Source: Phycicoccus duodecadis
Lineage (GTDB): Bacteria; Actinomycetota; Actinomycetes; Actinomycetales; Dermatophilaceae
Assembly (NCBI RefSeq): GCF_002846495.1
Contig: NZ_PJNE01000001.1
Coordinates: 2,790,001-2,854,000, forward strand
Direction: 5' to 3'
Length of the DNA: 64,000 bases
This document shows positions 1-9,263 of the stretch, in pieces. The first letter of the stretch is position 1. Each line of letters opens with the position of its first letter. Under the pieces are notes generated by a model. It saw only the letters and a program-made list of their open reading frames with translations, had not been told where the DNA came from and did not search any database. The position numbers and the translations under genes are program-made.

Positions 1-1283
1 CGGTAGTACGGCCCGTAGCCGGCAGCCTTCGCGGCCTTGCAGGTGTCGAAGTGCGGGTCGGTGCCGCCGGGCGGGGGCGGGCTCACGACCCGCGGCGCCG
101 TGGTCGTGGGCGCCGGTGCGCTGACCACGCGCCCGCCACCCAGGGCGACCGCGCCGGCGGTGGGGAGCTTCTGCCCCGGGCAGGTCAGCAGGATGCGCTC
201 GACGGCGTCGTGCTCGGCGGCCGTCATCCACAGGTGGTACCGGACCTTCACCGCGACCTGGCGGGCCACGTACGCGCAGCGGTAGGCCTTGCGCGGCGGC
301 AGCCAGGTGGCGGCATCCCCGTCGCTCTTGGCCTGGTTCACCGCGCCCTCGACGGCGAGCAGGTTCAGCGGGTCGTTCGCGAAGGCGGTGCGGGTGCCGG
401 CGTCGAGCTGCTGCGCCCCCTTCTGCCAGGCGTCCGACAGGGCCACGACGTGGTCGATCTGCACCGCCGACGACGTGCCCTGGCCGCGCACGAAGGCCTT
501 GGTCGCGCCCGTGTAGGGGCTCTTCAGCGTCCCGGACAGCACGAGGCAGCCGTGGGTCCCGGCCTTGAGGGTGAACGGGCGCAGGTCACGGCGCAGGATG
601 TCGTTGCGGGTGTCACAGCCGTTGCGGTCGACGTCCTTCCAGGCGGTGCCGAACTGCGCCCGGTCGTAGCCCGTCTTGGGGGCCCGGCCCTTGACCGCCA
701 CGGTGGCCAGCGCGGCCAGGGCGGTGCCGCGGGCCGGGGCGGCCTTCGTGGGGGTGGGGCTCGGGGTGGGGGTGACGGTGGGCGTCGACGGCGGGCTCGG
801 GGTGGGGGTCGGGACCGGCGTGGGGACGGCGGACGCGGATGCCGCACCCGTGGGCGCGGCGGCCGTGGGTCCGGCGAGCTCGAGGCCGGTCGACCCCTCG
901 ACGGGGGAGGCGGTGGCCCCGCCGATGCCGGTGATGACGACCGCGGCGGCGAGTGCCACCCCGGCCGTGGCGCGCCCGCGCAGGCGGGCCCAGCCGACGT
1001 GCCCACGCACCAGCCCGACGACGGCCACCACCAGCACGTAGGCGCCGGCCAGCGAGAAGAAGCCGCTGACGCCCGAGCTCAGCCCGCCGAGGAACGCGAC
1101 CGCCACCAGGCCGCCCCAGCCGAACCAGTGCGCGGGCCCGGGGCCCCGCCCGGCGGGCGTCGCAGCCGTCCGAGGCGTCGGAGCAGCAGTCGCCGGACGC
1201 GGCGCCACGTGCTCGGTCCAGCGGGAGCCGTCCCAGTAGCGCAGGCCGTCGCCGTCGGGGTACCAGCCGGCCGGTGTCGTCAT
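1..1283 (-). CDS. HNH endonuclease family protein (DUF1524-like), 3' end outside window
   Basis: The reading frame runs from ATG at 1283 to the window edge with no stop (427 complete codons), so the gene is partial. Residues 1-28 form a DUF2510-type WYPDG...WDG..W module. A hydrophobic segment (about 50-105) follows, then a Pro/Thr-rich linker, and a DUF1524/HNH nuclease core with IDHVVALSDAW (His about 278) and NDPLNLLAV...NQAKSDGD. The last visible residues (F..CKAAKAAGYGPYY) start an excalibur calcium-binding motif. This suggests a membrane-anchored or secreted metal-dependent nuclease. The substrate is unknown, and DNA uptake or turnover is only a guess. Confidence 0.88.
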   Translation of the reverse strand, partial: MTTPAGWYPDGDGLRYWDGSRWTEHVAPRPATAAPTPRTAATPAGRGPGPAHWFGWGGLVAVAFLGGLSSGVSGFFSLAGAYVLVVAVVGLVRGHVGWARLRGRATAGVALAAAVVITGIGGATASPVEGSTGLELAGPTAAAPTGAASASAVPTPVPTPTPSPPSTPTVTPTPSPTPTKAAPARGTALAALATVAVKGRAPKTGYDRAQFGTAWKDVDRNGCDTRNDILRRDLRPFTLKAGTHGCLVLSGTLKSPYTGATKAFVRGQGTSSAVQIDHVVALSDAWQKGAQQLDAGTRTAFANDPLNLLAVEGAVNQAKSDGDAATWLPPRKAYRCAYVARQVAVKVRYHLWMTAAEHDAVERILLTCPGQKLPTAGAVALGGGRVVSAPAPTTTAPRVVSPPPPGGTDPHFDTCKAAKAAGYGPYY

Positions 1284-1493
1284 CCTGCGTTCCCCTGCTC
1301 CCCCACGTCGTCCCTCACGCCTCCGGCACCGTACGTCGCGCGCCGAGTCCCCTGACAGGGCCGGGCGCCAGAACGGCCCGAACGGCCGAGGCGCTCCCGA
1401 CCTGCCCGCCTCGGGCGACCCCCTGGGCCCGGGCGCCGGAGTAGCGTCGTCCGTGCCAGGTCAGCGCCCCATCAGCCCCCTGAGGAGGAGTCC

Positions 1494-2204
1494 GTGCCAC
1501 CAGAGACGCCCGACGAGGGGTCGGGCCGGCGCTCGGGCGAAGGCGAGAACAGGGTGCCGCCCGCGCTGGCCGTGGCGGTCGCCGTCGTCACCTACACGCT
1601 GTTGCCCGACTCGCTGCTCATCGGCCCGCGGCTGGCCATCCCGGCCGTCGAGGTGCTGCTGCTCGTCAGCCTGGTGGCGGTCAACCCCGTCCGGCTCGTG
1701 CGCCAGACCCGCTGGTCGCGCTACGTCTCGATCACCCTGGCGCTGGTGGTCATCGGCGCCAACCTCGGGGGCCTCGCGATGCTGGTGAACACGCTGGGCG
1801 CCCCCAAGGAGGGCGCCAAGGGCCTCCTGATGGGGGGCGTGCAGGTGTGGCTCACCAACGTCATCGGCTACGCGCTCCTGTACTGGGAGCTCGACCGCGG
1901 CGGGCCGGTGTCGCGACACCGCGAGCGCCGCGACCGCCTGCCCCCCGCCGACTGGCGGTTCTCGCAGGACGAGAACGCCGACACCGTCCGTGAGGTGGCG
2001 GTGGGCTCGAGCGAGCGCAGCGGCTGGGTCCCGGTGTTCGTCGACTACCTCTACATGTCGATCACGAACTCCAGCGCGTTCAGCCCCACCGACACGATGC
2101 CACTCAGCTCGCGGGCCAAGCTGCTGATGGCGAGCCAGGCCACGGCAGCGCTGGCGGTGTCGCTGCTGATCGTCGCCCGCGCCGTGGGGTCGCTGGGCGG
2201 ATGA
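1494..2204 (+). CDS. conserved integral membrane protein, function unknown
   Basis: 236 residues starting at GTG 1494, with a strong GAGGAGGAG ribosome site just upstream. I see hydrophobic segments at about 25-45, 50-67, 75-100, 110-132 and 208-232. The C-terminal stretch DYLYMSITNSSAFSPTD followed by a hydrophobic helix has the layout of DUF1345-type proteins or of ion-channel pore loops, but there is no canonical GYGD selectivity filter. It overlaps the next gene by 4 bases (ATGA), so the two are probably co-transcribed. Function is not assignable from sequence alone. Confidence 0.8.
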   Translation: MPPETPDEGSGRRSGEGENRVPPALAVAVAVVTYTLLPDSLLIGPRLAIPAVEVLLLVSLVAVNPVRLVRQTRWSRYVSITLALVVIGANLGGLAMLVNTLGAPKEGAKGLLMGGVQVWLTNVIGYALLYWELDRGGPVSRHRERRDRLPPADWRFSQDENADTVREVAVGSSERSGWVPVFVDYLYMSITNSSAFSPTDTMPLSSRAKLLMASQATAALAVSLLIVARAVGSLGG

Positions 2205-3112
2205 CCGCGGGCCTCGACAGCGTGGCCGCCGAGCTGTACGCCCTGCCGCCGGAGGAGTTCACCGCCGCGCGCAACGCCCGCTCGAGCGCGGCCAAGGAGG
2301 CGGGCGACCGCGACCTGGCCGCCGCCGTCAAGGCGCTCCGCCGACCCACCGCGGGCGCTTGGCTCCTCAACCGGCTGGTGCGGGAGCATCCCGCCGAGGT
2401 CGACGACGTGCTGGCCCTCGGCGGCCGGCTGCGCGCCGCCCAGGGCACTCTCGGCGCTGCCGAGCTGCGTGCCCTCGACACCCAGCGCCGCGCGCTGACG
2501 CGGGCCGTCGCCCAACGGGCAGCGGCCCTGGCTCGCGACGACGGCCGCACCGTGACGCCGGCCGTGCTCGCGGCCGTCGAGGAGACGCTGCGCTCGGCCA
2601 TGGTCGACCCCGGCGCCGGGGCCGCCCTGGCCACCGGGATGCTGGTCGACACCTTCAGCGCGTCCGGGCTCGACCCGGTCGACCTGTCGTCCGCGGTGGC
2701 CCTGGGCGGCACGGGCCCTCGTCGCGCGGCCTCTCGGGCCACCCCGGCGCGTTCCGGCGCACGAGCCGGCGCGGGGGCCGTCCGTGCCGAACGGGAGGAG
2801 CAGGCCCTGGCCGAGGCACGCCGCGCCCACGACGGCGCGCGGGCCGCGCTGGCGGAGGCGACCGCCAGGGCGGATGCCGCCCGTCAGGCCGCGACCGCGG
2901 CCCGACGCCGGCGCGAGGAGCTGCAGGCCGACCTGGACGAGGCTCGCGGCCGGGTGGCCGGCCTCGAGGCGCAGGTCGGCGACGCCACCGAGGCCGAGGC
3001 GGGTGCCCGGCGCTCCCAGCTGGCCGCCACCCGCGACGAGCGCGCCGCCCACGACGCTGCGGCCGGTGCGCGACGGGCGCTCGACCGGCTCCCGTCGCCC
3101 GGGGTCTCCTGA
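2201..3112 (+). CDS. conserved hypothetical protein with C-terminal coiled coil
   Basis: 303 residues, starting in a 4-base overlap with the membrane protein upstream. The N-terminal half is a conserved-looking helical domain (PEEFTAARNARS, RPTAGAWLLNRLVR). From about residue 185 to the end it is an Ala/Arg/Glu-rich heptad-type coiled coil. There is no signal peptide or catalytic motif. I recognise the general type as an uncharacterised actinobacterial protein and cannot assign a role. It ends 29 bases before the convergent GH15 gene. Confidence 0.75.
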   Translation: MTAGLDSVAAELYALPPEEFTAARNARSSAAKEAGDRDLAAAVKALRRPTAGAWLLNRLVREHPAEVDDVLALGGRLRAAQGTLGAAELRALDTQRRALTRAVAQRAAALARDDGRTVTPAVLAAVEETLRSAMVDPGAGAALATGMLVDTFSASGLDPVDLSSAVALGGTGPRRAASRATPARSGARAGAGAVRAEREEQALAEARRAHDGARAALAEATARADAARQAATAARRRREELQADLDEARGRVAGLEAQVGDATEAEAGARRSQLAATRDERAAHDAAAGARRALDRLPSPGVS

Positions 3113-3141
3113 CGGACGGCGGGACGCCCGGCATCCCGCGG

Positions 3142-4920
3142 TCAGTCGGTGCCGGGGCCCTCGCCCGTCGCCCCGAGCCGCTGGGCACACTCGAGCAGCA
3201 ACGCGTGCACGAACCCCTGGGGCAGGTTGCCCCGGAGCTGGCGCTCGCGCACGTCGAACTCCTCGGACAGCAGCCCGGCCGGCCCGCAGCTCGCGCGCTG
3301 CCGCTCGAACCACCGGAACGCCTCGACCCGGTCCCCGGCCGCGAGGTGCGCCAGGCTCATCCCGAAGCCGCACAGCAGGAAGGCCCCCTCGGCCTCCCCG
3401 AGGGGCCGGTCGTCGGGCTGGTAGCGGTACACGTAGCCGTCCTCGACCAGGTCACGGCTCACGGCCGCGAGGGTGGCGAGGCTGCGGGGGTCGGCCGGCG
3501 ACAGCGCCCCTCGCACCGGCGGCAGCAGGAGGGAGGCGTCCACCCCGGTGAGGCCCGGCGCCCGCTGCCAGGCGCCGTCGGGCCCCAGGCAGCGGCGGGA
3601 GGTCTCGGCCATGACGGCATCGGCGAGGGACACGAGGCGCCCCGCCTGCGGGCCGGAGAGCTGGGCGGCGGCAGCCCGCAGGCCCGCCACGCAGGCCAGC
3701 CGGGACTGGGTCCACCACTGGTCGTCGAGCTCCCAGACGCCGGCGTCCGGCTCGTCCCAGCGCTGCTCGATGATGTCGACGACCTGGGTCAGGGCGCGCA
3801 CGTCGTCGACGGTGAGGTGGTCGTGCCGGGCCGAGGTGGCGTAGAGCTGGAGCAGCTCCCCGCAGACGTCGAGCTGGAACTGCCCACGGACCCAGTTCCC
3901 CGCGACGACCTTGCCGCCCGGGTAGCCGGGGAGGTCGAGGTCGCGCTCGCGGGGCGGGAGCCGGCCGTCGAGCCGGTACGCCGGCGCGAGGTCGGGCCCG
4001 TGCTCGAGGACCCGGGCGGTGCTGAGCGCCACCGCCTCGTCCATGAGCGGGTCCGGCTGGTCCACCGACACGGCCAGCCCGGCGTAGGCCTGGTCGCGCA
4101 GCCACACGTAGCGGTAGTCGTAGTTGCGCCCGGCCTCGACGCGCTCGGGCATCCCGAGGGTGGCCGCGGCCACCATGCCTCCGCCTCCGGGTGAGGTGAG
4201 CCCACGCAGCACGGCGTAGGCGTGCCGGGCGTCCCGGGGGGCCGCCGACGACTCGAACGCGGGCACCGTGTCGTGCCAGTAGCTCTCCGTGGTGGCCCAG
4301 AGCCGGGCGGGGTCCGGCAGCTCGGGGAGCGCGCGGTCGCTGATCTCGAGGACCAGGTCGTGGTGCTCACCGGCCGCCACGTCCAGGTGGAGGCGCAGGA
4401 CGCCGTCCCGGTCGAGGCGGGCGTCCCCGGCGCCGGTCCAGCGGGCCCGGCGGGTGCCCGACTCCAGGACCCAGGCGCCGCTGTCGTCGCGCCGGGCGCT
4501 CAGCGGCGAGCGCTCGAACCCGTCGGCCACCTGGAGGACGATGTCGACGCTGCAGGGCCCGTACAGCGGACGGATCCGTCGCAGCAGGACCAGGCGGTGG
4601 GGGTCGGACGGGCACGCGAGCGCCTCACGGCACTCGAGCCGCGCCTGCGCGGTGGTCCACCGGCTGCGCCAGATGAGGCTGCCCGGCTCGTAGGAGCCGC
4701 CCCAGACGAACGGGTCGTGGGGCGTCACCGCGTAGACCCCGTCGCCGCCGATCAGCCGAGCGAGCGCCGGCGGGCTGTCCCAGGTGGGCGCGCACAGCCA
4801 TCCGACATCGCCGCGGGGGCCGATGAGGGCGCCCCGGTAGCCGTCACCGAGGAAGGCGTACTCGCGCACCACCTGTGGGGGATACGAGAGGTCGGCGGGG
4901 GCCCGGGAGGAGCCGGTCAC
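3142..4920 (-). CDS. glycoside hydrolase family 15 protein (glucoamylase/trehalase type)
   Basis: 592 residues from GTG 4920. The start is set by the GTGA overlap with the gene upstream; the open frame continues further but through unrelated sequence. The N-terminal beta domain begins REYAFLGDGYRGALIGPRG. The (alpha/alpha)6 domain carries YDYRYVWLRDQAYAGLA, the general-acid region QLDVCGELLQL and the general-base region LLSEEFDVRERQLRGNLPQG, all typical of GH15. There is no signal peptide, so it probably acts in the cytosol on alpha-glucans or trehalose. It is the last gene of a three-gene leftward operon with a small membrane protein and an SDR. Confidence 0.9.
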   Translation of the reverse strand: MTGSSRAPADLSYPPQVVREYAFLGDGYRGALIGPRGDVGWLCAPTWDSPPALARLIGGDGVYAVTPHDPFVWGGSYEPGSLIWRSRWTTAQARLECREALACPSDPHRLVLLRRIRPLYGPCSVDIVLQVADGFERSPLSARRDDSGAWVLESGTRRARWTGAGDARLDRDGVLRLHLDVAAGEHHDLVLEISDRALPELPDPARLWATTESYWHDTVPAFESSAAPRDARHAYAVLRGLTSPGGGGMVAAATLGMPERVEAGRNYDYRYVWLRDQAYAGLAVSVDQPDPLMDEAVALSTARVLEHGPDLAPAYRLDGRLPPRERDLDLPGYPGGKVVAGNWVRGQFQLDVCGELLQLYATSARHDHLTVDDVRALTQVVDIIEQRWDEPDAGVWELDDQWWTQSRLACVAGLRAAAAQLSGPQAGRLVSLADAVMAETSRRCLGPDGAWQRAPGLTGVDASLLLPPVRGALSPADPRSLATLAAVSRDLVEDGYVYRYQPDDRPLGEAEGAFLLCGFGMSLAHLAAGDRVEAFRWFERQRASCGPAGLLSEEFDVRERQLRGNLPQGFVHALLLECAQRLGATGEGPGTD

Positions 4921-5285
4921 CTGCGGGCTCCTCGCCCCGCCCGGCCGGCGGCCACCGTGGTCGCGGCGCTGGCCAGGGCCACCGCCGTCGTCAGTGCACC
5001 CGCCCGCCGCCGGCGCCCGGGGCGCAGCGCGAGCGGCAGCATGGTGGCCGCGTGGAGCAGGTCGACCGTCACGTACACCGCGCGCAGGTGGGTGGGAGCC
5101 GCGACCTGGGCCGCGCCCTGGACGAGATGGCGTACCCCCAGTGCCCGGGCCGCCAGCACATCGGTCTCGTGCGGCCCGCTCCCGGTGACCGCGCGCCACA
5201 GCGGCTCGGGGCGGGCGAGGAGCGCCACTCCCCAGGCCACCCCGAGCGCACCGGCGGCCCACACCGGGGTGGTGGCGGCGTTCAC
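4917..5285 (-). CDS. small membrane protein, unknown function
   Basis: 122 residues from GTG 5285, overlapping the SDR stop (GTGA) at one end and the GH15 start (GTGA) at the other. This tight packing supports translational coupling. It has four likely hydrophobic helices (VWAAGALGVAWGVALLARP, ALGVRHLVQGAAQ, YVTVDLLHAATMLPLAL, GALTTAVALASAATTVAAG) and basic loops. It resembles small actinobacterial DUF4267-like membrane proteins, but that label is tentative. No catalytic motif is visible. Confidence 0.75.
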   Translation of the reverse strand: MNAATTPVWAAGALGVAWGVALLARPEPLWRAVTGSGPHETDVLAARALGVRHLVQGAAQVAAPTHLRAVYVTVDLLHAATMLPLALRPGRRRRAGALTTAVALASAATTVAAGRAGRGARR

Positions 5286-6289
5286 CGGCGCCGGCTCACG
5301 GCCCAGGCGGCGCCGGTCAGCGCGCCGACGGCCGCGCCGACGGCCGCGACCTGCGGGTAGCGGTGGGCGACCCACTGCTGGGGGCTGCGCGCGGTGGCCT
5401 TGCCGTCGAACGCGCCGTGGGCCCCGAAGTCGTGGCCCTCGGGACCGTCGGCGGGCTCCCAGAGGTTGGCCGGCTGGTCGGCCGGCTTGGGCTCGTCGGT
5501 CTGCTGCGAGGAGAACCCGGTGCGCCCCAGGTAGCGGTCGAGCAGGCCCGGCACCACCGCGTTGGCCAGGAGCGTCCCGACCGTGCTGGCGCCCACCCAG
5601 TACTCGCGCCGCTGCGGGTGGTCGGCCGCGAAGACCACGGCGCGGGCCGCGACCTCGGGCTGGTAGATGGGCGGCACCGGCTGCGCGTGGTTGGGCAGAC
5701 GGGAGAGCACCCAGGAGAACTGCGGGGTGTTGACCGCCGGCATCTGCACCATCGTGACGTGCACGTTGCTGTGCTCGTGCAGGAGCTCGCAGCGCACGGA
5801 CTCGTGGAAGCCCTGGATGGCGTGCTTGGCCCCGCAGTAGGCGCTCTGCAGCGGGATGCCCCGGTAGGCGAGCGCCGACCCGACGTGGACGATGGCCCCG
5901 CGGTCGCGCTGCTTCATCCGCGGCAGGATGGCCATGGTGGCGTAGACGTACCCGAGGTAGCTGACCTCGGTGACGCGACGGAACTCCGCCGGTTCGATGT
6001 CGTCGAAGCGCGCGAACACCGAGGTGAAGGCGACGTTCACCCAGACGTCGACCGGGCCCAGCTCGTCCTCGACGGTCGCCACAGCGCGCTCGACGGCATC
6101 GGCGTCGGCCATGTCGACCGGCACGACGAGCGCCCGGACGCCCATGGCCCGCGCCTCCTCGGCCGCGGCCTCGAGGCCGGCCTCGCCGCGGGCCAGGAGC
6201 GCCACGTCGTCCCCGCGCCGGGCGAACTCCCGGACACAGGCGCGCCCGATCCCTCCACTTGCCCCCGTGACCACCGTGACTCCTGCCAT
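5282..6289 (-). CDS. short-chain dehydrogenase/reductase (SDR)
   Basis: 335 residues from ATG 6289, preceded by GGAAGGACGGG. It is a classical SDR with an NAD(P)-binding TGASGGIG near residues 8-15, NVAF in place of NNAG, a catalytic Ser in HVGSALAYRGIP and SAYCGAKHA as YxxxK. A C-terminal extension of about 70 residues ends in a hydrophobic helix (AAVGAAVGALTGAAWAVSRRR), suggesting membrane tethering. Substrate unknown. It heads the operon with the small membrane protein and GH15, and diverges from a MarR regulator that probably controls it through the AT-rich spacer. Confidence 0.88.
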   Translation of the reverse strand: MAGVTVVTGASGGIGRACVREFARRGDDVALLARGEAGLEAAAEEARAMGVRALVVPVDMADADAVERAVATVEDELGPVDVWVNVAFTSVFARFDDIEPAEFRRVTEVSYLGYVYATMAILPRMKQRDRGAIVHVGSALAYRGIPLQSAYCGAKHAIQGFHESVRCELLHEHSNVHVTMVQMPAVNTPQFSWVLSRLPNHAQPVPPIYQPEVAARAVVFAADHPQRREYWVGASTVGTLLANAVVPGLLDRYLGRTGFSSQQTDEPKPADQPANLWEPADGPEGHDFGAHGAFDGKATARSPQQWVAHRYPQVAAVGAAVGALTGAAWAVSRRR

Positions 6290-6323
6290 GACGAACCCGT
6301 CCTTCCCTCGTGCGGTCGATTTC

Positions 6324-6349
6324 TTGTACAATAGCAACTGTTGCACAAC
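6324..6349. promoter_or_regulatory. AT-rich divergent promoter/operator between SDR and MarR genes
   Basis: In an otherwise very GC-rich window, 6321-6360 is AT-rich and packed with short palindromes: TTGTACAA (6324-6331), GCAACTGTTGC (6334-6344) and GTTGCACAAC (6340-6349). A TACAAT hexamer that fits a -10 box lies inside. Overlapping TTG/CAA-type half-sites are typical of MarR-family operators, and the site sits between the divergent SDR operon and the marR gene. Binding is inferred. Confidence 0.6.
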
Positions 6350-6425
6350 ATCAACTAATTGAGGTCCGACCATCCGATCGTTCGACACGACGCCCGACGA
6401 CGAGTCCCCGCAGGTCATCGCGACC

Positions 6426-6851
6426 ATGCGGGCGTCCCGGGCCTTCTCGGCGATCATCGCCGCGTCGGTCGCGGAGGCCGGCGATGCCGTCAGCCCGCCC
6501 CAGCTGAGGGCGCTGGTGCTCATCGCGACCTGGCCCGAGGTCAACGCGGTCACGATCGCCTCGGCCCTCGGCCTGCACCCCTCGAGCGCGACGCGGCTGT
6601 GCGACCGCCTGGTGGAGTCGGGGCTGGTCGAGCGGGCGGAGTCGCCCAGCGACCGGCGGCGGGTCGTGCTGACCCTCACCGACGACGGGGTCGCCCTCGT
6701 CGGCTCGGTCATGGGCCACCGCCGCGCGGCCCTGGTCGACATCCTCGGCCGGATGTCCGCGAGCGACGTCGAGATGCTCACCGCCGCCCTGACCGCGTTC
6801 ACCGACGCCGCCGAGGAGCCGCACGAGGGGGTCTCGGTCGCTCCCTGGTGA
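6426..6851 (+). CDS. MarR family transcriptional regulator
   Basis: 141 residues from the first in-frame ATG. The winged-helix core is clear: SPPQLRALVLIA, NAVTIASALGLHPSSATRLCDRLVESGLVER (recognition helix) and the wing SDRRRVVLTLTDDG, followed by a C-terminal dimerisation helix. The N-terminal helix looks short. The frame is open upstream to a stop at 6360-6362 but has no ATG, GTG or TTG, so either 6426 is the start or a rare codon is used. It diverges from the SDR operon, its likely target. Confidence 0.85.
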   Translation: MRASRAFSAIIAASVAEAGDAVSPPQLRALVLIATWPEVNAVTIASALGLHPSSATRLCDRLVESGLVERAESPSDRRRVVLTLTDDGVALVGSVMGHRRAALVDILGRMSASDVEMLTAALTAFTDAAEEPHEGVSVAPW

Positions 6852-7115
6852 CGCCACCCGGCCCGCGACCCCGGAACGACGTGACCAGCCCGACGCCGCT
6901 CGGCTACCGGATGAGGCGCCGGAGCGCGTACCGTTGTGGCGTGGTGCGCCGAACGGCAGCACACGGCAGCGAACCGGGGGCCCGGACCAGGTCCATGCCG
7001 CGCGTTCGCTCCGGCCCGACCAGCGCCTGACGACGCGTGGGGGGACCTCCGCCCCGTCGGGGTGTACCGGGCGCCCACACGAGCATCACCTCACGCCCAT
7101 TCGCCCATCCGGGAG

Positions 7116-9263
7116 ATGACGAACCGCTTGACACCGCGATCCCCGCGTCGTGCCGGCGCGCGGCGCACCGCCCCGCGCTCGCACCAGCCTGCCCGCGCGC
7201 CGCAGGACGAGTCCCTCATCCCGGCCCTGACCCGCACCGCCCGCCGGGTCGAGGCCGAGGCCAACCGCGGCCGTATCCGGCCCGCCAGCCGCACGGCCTA
7301 CCAGGTCGTGGCCCTGCTGGTGCGCCAGGAGCGCGCCCGGCTCCAGAGCGAGGCCTCGGTGGGCGAGCCCGGGCGCGCGGCCGGCCTGGCCCAGCTCGAG
7401 GGGGTCGCCACCATCCTGGCCAAGACGGCGGCCCGCGACACCTCGCTGCTGTCGTTGCTGGCCGACGGTGCGGTCGTGTCGCACGACGCCGCCGACCTGA
7501 AGAACCGGATGCTGCGGGCGGCCGGGCGCGAGCCCGACCCCGAGCCCACCCGCGCGCCGGAGCCCGCCACCGACCTCGCGCCCCCGTCCCGCCGGGTCGT
7601 GCCGCAGACCGTCATCGCGCGCCAGCTGGCGAGCCCGTTCCTGGCCCCGGACTTCTCGGCCGTGCCGGCCCGCCGCCCCACCACCAACCGGCTGGGCAGC
7701 TGGGAGCTGCTGTCGCCGCTGTTCCGGGCCTTCGAGTCCGGCGGCGACTCCTCGTGCATGCCTCTGCCCGAGCCCGACCGCGCCGTGCCCGGCCTGCGCG
7801 GCCGGGTCCTGATGCACCACCAGGCCCAGGTCGTCGCCGCCGCCGCGGGCGGCCATCGCACCTTCCTCCTCGCCGACGAGCCGGGCCTGGGCAAGACCGC
7901 GCAGGCGCTGCTGGCGGCGGATGCCGCCGACGCGTTCCCCCTGCTCGTCGTCGTGCCCAACGTCGTCAAGGCCAACTGGGCCCACGAGGCAGGGCTCTGG
8001 ACGCCGAGGCGCACGGCCACCGTCATCCACGGTGACGGCGAGACTCTCGACGGCTTCGCCGACATCGTCATCGTCAACTACGACATCCTCGACCGGCACG
8101 CCGGCTGGCTGGCCCACCACGGCTTCCGAGGGATGGTCGTCGACGAGGCGCACTTCATCAAGAACCGCACGTCGCAGCGCTCGCGCCACGTGCTCGAGCT
8201 CTCGGCCCGCATCCGCGACCGGCGCGCCGACGCGCTGCTGATGGCGCTCACCGGTACCCCCCTGATCAACGACATCGAGGACTTCCGGGCCATCTGGCAG
8301 TTCCTCGGTTGGATCGACGACACCAAGCCCCGGGGCGCCCTGATGGCCGCGCTCGAGGAGACCGGCCTGACCCCGGCCGACCCGGGGTTCGCCGCCGCCG
8401 CCCGGGCGGCCGTCATCGGGATGGGGATCGTGCGCCGCCGCAAGGTCGACGTCGCCGCTGACATCCCCGCCCGGCGCGTCGCCGACCTGCCCATCGAGCT
8501 CGACGACGAGGCGGGGCGCTCGGTGCGCGCCGCCGAGCAGGAGCTCGCGCGGCGCCTCGTGGCGCGGTACGAGAAGGCGCTCGCGTCCCGGCCGGTCGTG
8601 GTCGACGGCGAGGGGATCGACGAGGCCCTGGTCCGCAAGGTGGCCTCCGCCGAACGCAAGAACACCGGGGCCAAGGCCACCGGGGACAACGTCTTCACCG
8701 TCATGCGCCGCATCGGGCAGGCCAAGGCCGCCCCGGCCGCCGACTACGCCGCGCAGCTGGCGCGAAGCGTCGGCAAGGTCGTCCTCTTCGCCAAGCACAT
8801 CGACGTGATGGACGCCGCCGAGCAGACCTTCGCCAAGCGCGGCATCGGCTACGCGTCGGTCCGCGGCGAGCAGACCGCGAAGGTGCGCAAGGCCAACATC
8901 GAGGCCTTCCTCACCGACCCCGAGGTCTCGGTGATCGTCTGCTCGCTCAGTGCGGCCGGGGTCGGCCTGAACCTCCAGGTCGCCTCCAACGTCGTGCTGG
9001 CCGAGCTGTCGTGGACCTCGGCCGAGCAGACCCAGGCCATCGACCGCGTGCACCGCATCGGCCAGACCGAGCCCGTCACGGCCTGGCGCATCATCGCCGC
9101 CCAGACCATCGACTCGCGGCTGGCCGAGATCGTCGACGACAAGGCCGGCCTGGCGGCGCGCGCGCTCGACGGCTCCGACGAGGAGGTCGGCTCCTCGGCC
9201 GACATCCAGCTCGAGGCCCTGGTGTCGCTGCTCACCGACGCGCTGGAGGCCCGCGTCTCCTAG
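7116..9263 (+). CDS. SNF2-family DEAD/DEAH-box helicase
   Basis: 715 residues if ATG 7116 is the start; the frame is open to 6936 and the ribosome site is unclear, so the start is uncertain. Motifs in order: Walker A LADEPGLGKTAQ (Lys about 260), Walker B VVDEAHFIKN, motif III ALTGTPLIN, then the second RecA domain with SAAGVGLNLQVAS and QTQAIDRVHRIGQT. There is a basic N-terminal region of about 200 residues without a known domain. It is probably an ATP-driven DNA translocase. The stop codon shares a CTAG tetramer with the stop of the convergent GGDEF gene. Confidence 0.87.
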   Translation: MTNRLTPRSPRRAGARRTAPRSHQPARAPQDESLIPALTRTARRVEAEANRGRIRPASRTAYQVVALLVRQERARLQSEASVGEPGRAAGLAQLEGVATILAKTAARDTSLLSLLADGAVVSHDAADLKNRMLRAAGREPDPEPTRAPEPATDLAPPSRRVVPQTVIARQLASPFLAPDFSAVPARRPTTNRLGSWELLSPLFRAFESGGDSSCMPLPEPDRAVPGLRGRVLMHHQAQVVAAAAGGHRTFLLADEPGLGKTAQALLAADAADAFPLLVVVPNVVKANWAHEAGLWTPRRTATVIHGDGETLDGFADIVIVNYDILDRHAGWLAHHGFRGMVVDEAHFIKNRTSQRSRHVLELSARIRDRRADALLMALTGTPLINDIEDFRAIWQFLGWIDDTKPRGALMAALEETGLTPADPGFAAAARAAVIGMGIVRRRKVDVAADIPARRVADLPIELDDEAGRSVRAAEQELARRLVARYEKALASRPVVVDGEGIDEALVRKVASAERKNTGAKATGDNVFTVMRRIGQAKAAPAADYAAQLARSVGKVVLFAKHIDVMDAAEQTFAKRGIGYASVRGEQTAKVRKANIEAFLTDPEVSVIVCSLSAAGVGLNLQVASNVVLAELSWTSAEQTQAIDRVHRIGQTEPVTAWRIIAAQTIDSRLAEIVDDKAGLAARALDGSDEEVGSSADIQLEALVSLLTDALEARVS

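Noticed and set aside
524..1006. proline/serine-rich 160-codon frame within the HNH gene
   Set aside because: It is an alternative frame of the Pro/Thr linker region of the HNH protein; the true frame runs through it with nuclease motifs.
7037..7115. N-terminal extension of the SNF2 helicase from 6936
   Set aside because: Residues encoded by 6936-7115 are low-complexity and lie in the promoter region, so ATG 7116 was preferred although its ribosome site is poor.
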